Part shown: positions 41,706-49,036 of the stretch, piece by piece
Layout: each line of letters begins with the position of its first letter
How positions within the stretch are numbered: the stretch's first letter is position 1
Origin: Marinobacter halotolerans
Lineage (GTDB): Bacteria > Pseudomonadota > Gammaproteobacteria > Pseudomonadales > Oleiphilaceae
Direction of reading: 5' to 3'
Length of the DNA: 64,000 nucleotides
NCBI RefSeq assembly: GCF_008795985.1
Contig: NZ_VMHP01000002.1
Location: 62,001 to 126,000 of the forward strand
Translations under genes and position numbers: made by a program
Notes under the pieces: model-generated
Told to the model about the DNA's origin: nothing
Seen by the model: the letters and a program-made list of their open reading frames with translations, nothing else
The model's database searches: none

Positions 41706-42968
41706 TCAGAACTGGAAGTCGGCTTTCAGTTTCTTTTCCACCAGCCGGTTCTTGAGTTTGGCAACCTTGGGAATGCCATTCTCGAAAGGGGGGAAGCTCT
41801 CGCCGTAGATCAGTGGCTCGAGATAATCCCGGCAATCCTGGGTAATGGCGTAGCCATCGTCCGAGATGAAATGGATCGGCATTTTCTTTTCCTGGTTGGC
41901 CACCTCACTCAGCGGCGCCTCGCCAATGTGCCAGCGGTAGGGGCGTGACTGTTCGCGAACAATGGTGGGCATCAGTGCCTGCTTGCCAGCGATGGCCATT
42001 TCAACGGCCGCCCGGCCCACCGAGTAGGCCTGCTCTACGTCAGTAGCGGACGCAATATGACGGGCACTGCGCTGAAGGTAGTCCGCCACGGCCCAGTGGA
42101 ACTTGTGACCCAGTGCCTGGCGCACCATGTTGGCCAGCGCCGGTGCCACACCGCCCAACTGGGTGTGGCCGAACGCGTCCTTTGCGCCGGCATCGGCCAG
42201 GAAGCGGCCATCTTCGTATTGAGCCCCTTCCGAGGCCACCACCACGCAGTAGCCATATTCCTTCACACAGAAATCCACGCGCTCCAGGAACCGGTCGCGC
42301 TCGAAAGGGACCTCCGGGAACAGGATGACGTGCGGCGGTTCGCCCTCGCCCTTGCCAGCCAGGCCACCAGAGGCGGCAATCCACCCGGCGTGACGGCCCA
42401 TCACCTCAAGGATGAACACCTTGGTGGAGGTGTCGCACATGGAGCGGATATCGAGGCTGGCCTCGAGGGTGGAGGTTGCGATGTATTTCGCAACCGAGCC
42501 AAAGCCCGGGCAGCAATCGGTGAAGGGCAGGTCGTTGTCGACGGTTTTGGGTACGCCGATGCAGGTGATGGGGTAGCCCATCTTCTCTGCGAGCTGGGAT
42601 ACCTTGAACGCTGTGTCCTGGGAGTCACCGCCGCCGTTGTAGAAGAAGTAACCGATGTCGTGGGCGCGGAATACTTCGATCAGCCGCTCGTATTCGCGGC
42701 GGTTCTCCGAGAAGTTCTTCAGTTTGTGGCGGCAGGAGCCGAATGCACCGCCGGGCGTATGCATCAGGTCCTGAATGTCTTCGTCACTTTCAAGGCTGGT
42801 GTCGATGAGCTCTTCCTTCAACGCACCAATAATGCCGTTCCTTCCCGCGTAAACTTTGCCGATCTGTTCCGGATGTTTGCGCGCGGTCTGGATCACGCCA
42901 CAGGCGCTGGCATTAATTACGGCGGTCACGCCGCCTGACTGGGCATAGAATGCGTTTCGAATGGCCAT
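41706..42968 (-). CDS. 6-phosphofructokinase, probable pyrophosphate-dependent type, 420 aa
   Basis: Interconverts fructose 6-phosphate and fructose 1,6-bisphosphate. The phosphoryl-donor loop reads NGGGDSQDT, with Asp where ATP enzymes have Gly104, and PKTVDND has Lys where ATP enzymes have Gly124 (PGTIDND). These two residues mark PPi-dependent enzymes. Also visible are MGRHAGWIAA and the sugar-binding EGAQYEDGR. The start is set at MAIRNAFYAQSGGVTAVINA (start codon complement at 42966-42968); the frame stays open 25 codons further up to 43043. A reversible PPi-PFK would allow both glycolysis and gluconeogenesis. Confidence 0.9.
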   Translation of the reverse strand: MAIRNAFYAQSGGVTAVINASACGVIQTARKHPEQIGKVYAGRNGIIGALKEELIDTSLESDEDIQDLMHTPGGAFGSCRHKLKNFSENRREYERLIEVFRAHDIGYFFYNGGGDSQDTAFKVSQLAEKMGYPITCIGVPKTVDNDLPFTDCCPGFGSVAKYIATSTLEASLDIRSMCDTSTKVFILEVMGRHAGWIAASGGLAGKGEGEPPHVILFPEVPFERDRFLERVDFCVKEYGYCVVVASEGAQYEDGRFLADAGAKDAFGHTQLGGVAPALANMVRQALGHKFHWAVADYLQRSARHIASATDVEQAYSVGRAAVEMAIAGKQALMPTIVREQSRPYRWHIGEAPLSEVANQEKKMPIHFISDDGYAITQDCRDYLEPLIYGESFPPFENGIPKVAKLKNRLVEKKLKADFQF

Positions 42969-43135
42969 TTCGGGGTCGGGCTCCTGCAGTTGCATCAAAT
43001 GCCGCAAATGATACGTCAAACATCTTTTTTTTTCATGAGCCAAACGTCATAACTCAGCGCTTGACGACCTTAGCGCGATACGTGAGGCTTTGCAGGTTTC
43101 TAACAACGGAATCAGGGCAAGAGGCCAATACCGCA

Positions 43136-44533
43136 ATGCACATTCATATTCTCGGGATCTGCGGCACTTTTATGGGCAGCCTGGCTGTTCTGGCGCGAGA
43201 GCTGGGCCACCAGGTGACTGGGTCGGACCAGGGTGTCTATCCGCCCATGAGTACCCAGCTTGAAGCCCAGGGTATCGGTCTGATGGAAGGTTATAGCGCG
43301 GAACATCTCAAGCCCCAACCCGACCTGGTTCTGATTGGCAACGCCATGTCACGGGGTAATCCGGAAGTCGAAGCGGTGCTCAACCGCAATATCGATTACA
43401 TGTCCGGCCCGGAATGGCTGTCACGGGAAGTGCTTCGCCATCGCTGGGTACTGGCGGTCGCCGGCACCCATGGCAAGACCACCACCACCGCCATGCTGCT
43501 TTATATCCTTGAGCAGGCGGGCCTGGAAGCGGGCTACCTGATCGGTGGCGTGCCCAATGATTTTCCGGTCTCCGCGCGGCTGGGCAACAGCGACTTTTTT
43601 GTGATCGAGGCCGATGAATATGACAGTGCCTTTTTTGACAAGCGATCCAAGTTCGTCCACTACCGCCCCCACACCCTTATCCTGAACAATCTGGAATTTG
43701 ACCACGCTGATATCTTCGAGAATGTCGAAGCCATAGAACGCCAGTTCCACCATCTGGTGCGAACGGTTCCCTCCAACGGGCTGATCGTGCGCCCCGCGCT
43801 CGACCTTCACCTGGACAAAGCCCTGGAACTAGGTTGCTGGACCAATACCCAGGAGACCTCCGTCGACAGTGAGGTTGCCTATATGAGCGACTGGCGGGCG
43901 GAGCTGCTGAAAGAGGATGGCAGCGAATTCATGGTGGTTCATCGTGAGCAGCCAGTGGCAGCGGTGAGATGGGACCAGACCGGGCTTCACAGTGTACGTA
44001 ACGGGTTGGCGGCGATTGCGGCGGCCCGTCACGTGGGAGTGACGCCGGACCATGCCATTTCCGCCTTATGCCGTTTCTCGGGAGTGAAACGGCGAATGGA
44101 ACTGCTGGCGGATATCGGTGGCATCCGTGTCTATGACGACTTTGCCCACCACCCCACGGCCATTGCCTCCACACTGGAGGGGCTGCGGAACAAAGTAGGT
44201 AATGAAACCATTGTTGCCCTGATCGAGCCACGGTCCAATACCATGCAGCAGGGGGTTCATCAGCATACCCTGCTGCCCAGTGCCGGAGCGGCGGATCGGG
44301 TTGTGTGGGCCAATCTCAATCAGTTGGACTGGCTGCCGGACCTTTTGAATGCTGGCGAGTCTGAAGAGTCGCAGCGCCACGCTGCTCACTCCGTGGAGTC
44401 GACAATCGAGGCGTTGATCGATCGTGTTGCCGGGCAGGCGGTGTCGCCTTGTCATATAGTGATTATGAGCAACGGCGGTTTTGGTGGCATTCATCACAAG
44501 CTGATTGCGGAACTGGAACGTAGATCTGCCTGA
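43136..44533 (+). CDS. mpl: UDP-N-acetylmuramate:L-alanyl-gamma-D-glutamyl-meso-diaminopimelate ligase, 465 aa
   Basis: Recycles the murein tripeptide by joining it to UDP-MurNAc. The Mur-ligase pattern is complete: MHIHILGICGTFMGSLA at the N-terminus, the ATP loop AGTHGKTTTTAML, EADEYDSAFFDKRSKF, NNLEFDHADIF, and the C-terminal DDFAHHPTAI and EPRSNTMQQG. The start ATG 43136 fits the family; the frame upstream to 42950 is not conserved and overlaps the divergent kinase gene. ubiX follows after 30 bases, probably co-transcribed. Confidence 0.96.
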   Translation: MHIHILGICGTFMGSLAVLARELGHQVTGSDQGVYPPMSTQLEAQGIGLMEGYSAEHLKPQPDLVLIGNAMSRGNPEVEAVLNRNIDYMSGPEWLSREVLRHRWVLAVAGTHGKTTTTAMLLYILEQAGLEAGYLIGGVPNDFPVSARLGNSDFFVIEADEYDSAFFDKRSKFVHYRPHTLILNNLEFDHADIFENVEAIERQFHHLVRTVPSNGLIVRPALDLHLDKALELGCWTNTQETSVDSEVAYMSDWRAELLKEDGSEFMVVHREQPVAAVRWDQTGLHSVRNGLAAIAAARHVGVTPDHAISALCRFSGVKRRMELLADIGGIRVYDDFAHHPTAIASTLEGLRNKVGNETIVALIEPRSNTMQQGVHQHTLLPSAGAADRVVWANLNQLDWLPDLLNAGESEESQRHAAHSVESTIEALIDRVAGQAVSPCHIVIMSNGGFGGIHHKLIAELERRSA

Positions 44534-44563
44534 CCATTCACGTTCAACCAGGGATCAGAATCC

Positions 44564-45226
44564 ATGAACAAGGCCTCCCAGCAAGAACCGGGAACGAAAC
44601 GACCGGTCGTCAATCTGGCGTTCACCGGCGCGTCCGGCGCGCAGTACGGGCTGCGGCTATTGCATTGCCTGGTGGCCGCCGGTTGTCAGGTGCATGTGAT
44701 GATCAGCAAGGCGGCGCAGATCGTGATGGCGACAGAAACCGACCTGAAACTGCCGGGCAACACCGCAGCGATGCAGGAGGCCTTTTCCGCCTACGCCGGT
44801 GCACAGGCGGGGCAGGTGCTGGTGTTCGGGCGGGAAGACTGGTTCTCGCCGCCTGCCTCGGGCTCCGGGGAAAAAGCACCGCTGGTGATCTGCCCCTGCA
44901 GTACCGGCACCCTGTCGGCATTAGCCACCGGCGCCAGTAACAACCTGATTGAGCGGGCTGGTGATGTCGCTCTGAAGGAGCGCCGCAAGCTGATTCTGGT
45001 GCCGAGGGAAGCGCCTTACTCGGAGGTTCATCTCGAGAACATGCTGCGCCTGACCCGTATGGGCGCGGTGATCATGCCGGCCAGCCCCGGTTTCTATCAC
45101 CAGCCGCAGTCGATTGCCGATCTGGTGGACTTCATTGTCGCCCGCCTGCTGGACCATCTGGATCTGCCCCAGGACTTGATGCCCCGTTGGGGCGAAGAGA
45201 GGATCGCTGCCAAAAAGCCGGACTGA
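44564..45226 (+). CDS. ubiX: Flavin prenyltransferase UbiX, 220 aa
   Basis: Makes prenylated FMN, the cofactor of UbiD-type decarboxylases in ubiquinone synthesis. FMN- and prenyl-binding segments are visible: FTGASGAQYGLRLLH, CPCSTGTLSALATGASNNLIERAGDVALKE-type pattern (in parts), RKLILVPREAPYSEVHLENM and IMPASPGFYHQPQ. The length fits. It follows mpl by 30 bases with GGGATCAG upstream of the ATG. ubiD is not in the window. Confidence 0.95.
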   Translation: MNKASQQEPGTKRPVVNLAFTGASGAQYGLRLLHCLVAAGCQVHVMISKAAQIVMATETDLKLPGNTAAMQEAFSAYAGAQAGQVLVFGREDWFSPPASGSGEKAPLVICPCSTGTLSALATGASNNLIERAGDVALKERRKLILVPREAPYSEVHLENMLRLTRMGAVIMPASPGFYHQPQSIADLVDFIVARLLDHLDLPQDLMPRWGEERIAAKKPD

Positions 45227-45305
45227 CCCGCTTCCTGGCCGGTCACGCGATGTTTTTGGTCAGCCCGATTGACGCTTTTCATCATTGAGCGTCGCGGCAC
45301 CCCCG

Positions 45306-45342
45306 AGCAAAACTGTTGAGACGACAACAACACAGTTTTGCT
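45306..45342. promoter_or_regulatory. 11-base inverted repeat just upstream of the acyl-CoA dehydrogenase
   Basis: AGCAAAACTGT (45306-45316) and ACAGTTTTGCT (45332-45342) are perfect inverted copies with a 15-base centre that has a further TTG/CAA pairing. The right arm ends ten bases before the ATG at 45353. It may be an operator for a fatty-acid-responsive regulator, or an mRNA hairpin touching the ribosome binding site. Confidence 0.5.
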
Positions 45343-45352
45343 GAGGTTCCCC

Positions 45353-46498
45353 ATGATTCCACGCACCCTCTTTGACGCCGACCTTGAAGGCTTTCGCGAT
45401 TCGGTCCGCAAATTCCTCCAACAGGAGGCGGCCCCTTATCACGATCAGTGGGAAAAGGACGGCCAGGTCAGTCGCGAGCTCTGGACCAAGGCCGGCGAGC
45501 TGGGTTTCCTGTGCCCGACCATGCCGGAGGAGTATGGCGGCGTGGGTGCGGATTTCCGCTACAGCGCGGTGATCATGGAAGAGGTGTCCCGGGCCGGGCT
45601 GTCTGGTATTGGCTGGACCCTGCATTCGGACATCGTGGCGCCTTATATCCTGAACTACGGATCCGACGCACAGAAAGCGTATTACCTGCCAAAACTGGCG
45701 ACCGGCGAAATGATCGGTGCAATAGCCATGACAGAGCCGGGCGCTGGCTCCGACCTGCAGGGCATCAAGACCACGGCGGTCAAGGATGCTTCCGGCGAGC
45801 ACTATCTGCTTAATGGCAGCAAGACTTTTATTACCAATGGCCAGATGGCGGATCTTGTCATCGTTGTTGCCAAAACCGATCCGAAAGAGGGCGCCAAGGG
45901 CACCAGCCTGTTCATGGTGGAAAGCGCCTGGGAAGGATTCGAGAAAGGCCAGAACCTGAACAAGGTGGGCATGAAAGCCCAGGACACCTCCGAACTCTTC
46001 TTTCAGGACGTCAAAGTGCCGGCCGACAAGCTCCTGGGCGCGATGGAAGGGCAGGGCTTCTTCCAGCTTATGCAGGAACTGCCGGCCGAGCGACTACAGG
46101 TTGGATTGACAGCAGTGGCCGCCTCCGAAGCTGCCTGGCAGTGGACGCTGGATTACGTCAAGGAGCGCAACGCCTTCGGCAAGCCGGTGATCAAGTTCCA
46201 GAATACCCGTTTCAAACTGGCAGAACTCAAAGCGGAAATCACGGCGGCTCGGGTGTTCTGTGACCGTTGCCTGGAACTGCATCTGGAGAAGAAGCTGGAT
46301 ATTCCCACGGCGGCCATGCTTAAGCAGCTCACGACTGATTTGCAGTGCAAGGTAATGGATGAGTGTGTGCAGTTGCACGGCGGTTACGGCTATATGTGGG
46401 AGTATCCGATCGCCCGTGCCTGGGCCGACGCCAGGGTTCAGCGAATCTACGCCGGCACTAATGAAATCATGAAGGAGATCGTCGCTCGGTCTTTCTGA
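45353..46498 (+). CDS. Acyl-CoA dehydrogenase, long-chain (LCAD)-like, 381 aa
   Basis: Oxidises acyl-CoA to trans-2-enoyl-CoA, passing electrons to ETF. It has the FAD-binding AMTEPGAGSDLQGIKTTA and FITNGQ segments, RNAFGKPVIKFQ, and QLHGGYGYMWEYPIAR. The ending RIYAGTNEIMKEIVARSF lacks the MCAD catalytic Glu (Ala in YAGT) and resembles mammalian LCAD. The catalytic Glu is then expected in LPAERL, about residue 245, which is present. ATG 45353 is used instead of an upstream in-frame codon. A single gene preceded by a strong inverted repeat. Confidence 0.92.
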   Translation: MIPRTLFDADLEGFRDSVRKFLQQEAAPYHDQWEKDGQVSRELWTKAGELGFLCPTMPEEYGGVGADFRYSAVIMEEVSRAGLSGIGWTLHSDIVAPYILNYGSDAQKAYYLPKLATGEMIGAIAMTEPGAGSDLQGIKTTAVKDASGEHYLLNGSKTFITNGQMADLVIVVAKTDPKEGAKGTSLFMVESAWEGFEKGQNLNKVGMKAQDTSELFFQDVKVPADKLLGAMEGQGFFQLMQELPAERLQVGLTAVAASEAAWQWTLDYVKERNAFGKPVIKFQNTRFKLAELKAEITAARVFCDRCLELHLEKKLDIPTAAMLKQLTTDLQCKVMDECVQLHGGYGYMWEYPIARAWADARVQRIYAGTNEIMKEIVARSF

Positions 46499-46628
46499 GT
46501 GACCCGTGAAGCGCCGTTCCCGCTCGGGGCGGCGCTCTATCGTTACCAAAGTTTACAAATTGCCAAACCTATCAAGGTTCAAATCAGCAACATCCCATAC
46601 AGTAGCGGCACAACCTCTAACAAGGACA

Positions 46629-48518
46629 ATGGTTGCCGCGATGAAACGCCTGCTCCCCCTCACGATCATTCTGTTATCGCTGTTTCTCACTGCCTGTGAC
46701 GAACAATCCGACTCCTATCCGGCGGATGGCAGGGATTTCGATGCCGAGGCCTATATTGCGGGCTCACCCTACACCGGCAAAGTCATTGACGGGTACCTCA
46801 GAAATGCCCGGGTCTGGCTGGATATGGACGGCGATGGGCAGTATACCCCCGGCCCGTTGACCCTGGAGAGCCAATCTGGAGCGGAGCTGGTGGTGCCCAG
46901 TGGGGAACCCACCGCCATGACCGGGGAAGACGGCGAGTTCTCACTGGATGTCTCCGAGCTGGAACAGGACCCGCTGGTGGCGCCCGATCTGGATCCGCGG
47001 GATTACCCGCTCTTCGCCCTGGCCCTGCCCGGCCAAACCGAGGAACAGACCGCTTCCGGTCTCCAGATGCTTGATCAGGGTTTCATGCTCAGTGCGCCTC
47101 CCGGGGTTCGCAATGTCACGCCGTTGACGACCCTTGCCCGGCAACGCCGAATCAACGGTATCGGTGAATTTCTGGTTGGCACCAGTGATCTGGCCATTGC
47201 CCTGGGTAACATAAATCTGGTCAGCGATTACGTGCGCTCGGGTAATGTCCGGGCGCATACCTATGCCCGGGCCTTTGCCCGTTTTCTGGCCTCCCAGTTG
47301 CCCCAGGATTATGAAGATGTTTTGCGCAATGGCGATGGCCGAGAACGGTTCCTGAGCTCGGAAGCCGTCAGATTGATGGGTATTTCATTTGCACGCAACG
47401 CGCTGTCGATTGTCCGGATCGTTGATGAGGCCGCCGCTGGCGGGGATTACGCCGCGGTCAACGTTGACAGCCTGAATCTGCCACAGATCGAGCTGGAGCT
47501 GGACGACTCCAGCGTCGTCACCAGCCAGACCGTTTTTGCCCGCGCCGGCGGCGGCTTGCCCAGTTCGTTCTCGGCCCTGGACCCGCTTGCGGAAATCTCG
47601 ATGAACTACTCGGAAAGTGGCCGCCTGACCTCGGTTCTGGCGAACGGCTGTATGTCGCCTTCGTTGCGGGAAATGGTGCGGGTGATCAACGCCGACGGTA
47701 AAATTGCCGACACAGGCACCCAGTGGGTGCCCAACCTGTCGCTGAAGCAGGAGGAAGGCGGCACTTTCTATGATGAAGCGGGTATTGATGAGCGCCTGAC
47801 ATTCGACTGGAAAAACAGCACTGCCGCATTTGAAACCACCACCACCTGTCACGAAGGTCTTGCAGCGTCCTCGGAGCTGGGTGGCCCGGCCGCCATTGCA
47901 TATGAATGGACCCTGAACGGGGATGGGAAGGTGGCGTCCCTGACAGCCACTAGTGCTGGCAGGACCGAAGTGATGACGCCAACCTACGATTTCAGCTCGA
48001 GCTTCTTTTTTGGCTATACCCGGACGGTCAACGGTGTTGATGAGGAAGTTATTCAGCTTTCATCGGCGCAGTCCTGTGAAGGCGACATCGTCAGCGTTGA
48101 TGCGGACAAACCCCAGGTAGTGTCCGCCTTCCAGCCGTATACGGTTTCAGGCTCGCTGCCAATACCCGGCGGTTTCACCGGACTGCGTCTGGAGCTGGAC
48201 AAGCGGAACGGGCTGAACCGGCCGCTGCGGTTTGGATTTCTGAACGAAGAACTACGCACCACCGAGGGGGTCAGCAACACCGGCGGTTTTGAGTGGCGGT
48301 TCTATTACCCTGGTGTGGGAACCGAAGACTTCGTCAATGATCAGCCCAACCTGATCCAGACCGCCTACCTTACCCGTTACGACGGCGCCAGGGATTGCGG
48401 CCGTGCGTTCGGCTCTGTACCGGTTTCCGCTTACGCACGGGTGGTCTATTCTTACCAGTCACTTTCCCGGTATCTGGCAGGGCAGGTCAACGGGCAGGTC
48501 AACGGGCAGGCTGATTAG
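46629..48518 (+). CDS. Large hypothetical lipoprotein, about 629 aa
   Basis: The N-terminus MVAAMKRLLPLTIILLSLFLTAC is a lipoprotein signal with lipobox LTAC; ATG 46641 is an equally good start. After it, GKVIDGYLRNARVWLDMDGDGQ looks like a carboxypeptidase-regulatory or Ca-binding-type beta fold with a DxDGDG loop. The rest is beta-rich with several conserved-looking cysteines (ANGCMSPS, TTTCHEG, SAQSCEGD, GARDCGRAF). No catalytic motif recognised. The very end is a short peptide repeat (GQVNGQVNGQAD). It is probably attached to the outer membrane; the role is unknown. Confidence 0.75.
   Translation: MVAAMKRLLPLTIILLSLFLTACDEQSDSYPADGRDFDAEAYIAGSPYTGKVIDGYLRNARVWLDMDGDGQYTPGPLTLESQSGAELVVPSGEPTAMTGEDGEFSLDVSELEQDPLVAPDLDPRDYPLFALALPGQTEEQTASGLQMLDQGFMLSAPPGVRNVTPLTTLARQRRINGIGEFLVGTSDLAIALGNINLVSDYVRSGNVRAHTYARAFARFLASQLPQDYEDVLRNGDGRERFLSSEAVRLMGISFARNALSIVRIVDEAAAGGDYAAVNVDSLNLPQIELELDDSSVVTSQTVFARAGGGLPSSFSALDPLAEISMNYSESGRLTSVLANGCMSPSLREMVRVINADGKIADTGTQWVPNLSLKQEEGGTFYDEAGIDERLTFDWKNSTAAFETTTTCHEGLAASSELGGPAAIAYEWTLNGDGKVASLTATSAGRTEVMTPTYDFSSSFFFGYTRTVNGVDEEVIQLSSAQSCEGDIVSVDADKPQVVSAFQPYTVSGSLPIPGGFTGLRLELDKRNGLNRPLRFGFLNEELRTTEGVSNTGGFEWRFYYPGVGTEDFVNDQPNLIQTAYLTRYDGARDCGRAFGSVPVSAYARVVYSYQSLSRYLAGQVNGQVNGQAD
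48480..48515 (+). repeat. 12-base tandem repeat at the 3' end of the lipoprotein gene
   Basis: GGGCAGGTCAAC occurs twice in tandem (48480-48503) followed by a third variant GGGCAGGCTGAT. It codes for the C-terminal GQVN repeats, so copy changes would stay in frame. Confidence 0.75.
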
Positions 48519-48646
48519 GCCGGGAAAACACGCGTAGCCTGGGCGACAGCAGTGAAGGCCGGCCACGTTTCCGTCTCGGGAAAAGCTGGAAAACGCTGAG
48601 AGTTCTGCAAATCTGGAAATTTGTCGCCATTCCTTGAGGGAAGGAA

Positions 48647-48733
48647 TGGTGCCGAGGAGAGGACTTGAACCTCCACGGGGTTGCCCCCACTAGCACCTGA
48701 AGCTAGCGTGTCTACCAATTTCACCACCTCGGC
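48647..48733 (-). tRNA. tRNA-Leu (anticodon CAG)
   Basis: On the minus strand the 87-base gene starts GCCGAGGTGGTGAAATTGG and ends CCTCGGCACCA. The acceptor stem GCCGAGG pairs with CCTCGGC. The anticodon arm reads CTAGCTTCAGGTGCTAG with CAG, the long variable arm GTGGGGGCAACCCCGT marks a class II tRNA, and the T arm is GGTTCAAGTCC. CCA is encoded. A CCATTCCTT/AAGGAATGG hairpin lies at its 3' side. Confidence 0.96.
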
Positions 48734-49036
48734 AGGTGATTTACAGTTTGTCCGCTGGGTTTCAACTCTATTCGACATCTGAAGAAGCTTCAGATCGTTG
48801 ATTTTCCGGACATTCTGCTGCGGTCACGGTGTTGCCGATGACCGATGGCGCGTACTTTAATCATTCGCAAAAAAACTGTCAAATGTTTTTTCGTCGCGAA
48901 TCAGCCTTTGTCACACCCTTATTTTGCCCGCTTGTTGGCCACTGGCGGGCCGGCGGCGTTATACTCTCGCGACACTCAACATCAACGATACACTAAAGTC
49001 ACCGGCTACTGTGGAGTAGCTGGCACAAGGACACGA
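48734..49036. promoter_or_regulatory. Divergent control region of tRNA-Leu and rnr
   Basis: About 300 bases without a supported gene. A good -10 TATACT lies at 48960-48965, 71 bases before the rnr start, but its -35 (TTGGCC at 48935-48940, 19-base spacing) is weak. Promoter of the tRNA on the other strand must also lie here. Confidence 0.4.

Noticed and set aside
48627..48649. CCATTCCTT/AAGGAATGG hairpin as a tRNA-Leu terminator
   Set aside because: It overlaps the encoded CCA end and has no T-run in the transcript direction, so it was not listed as a terminator.
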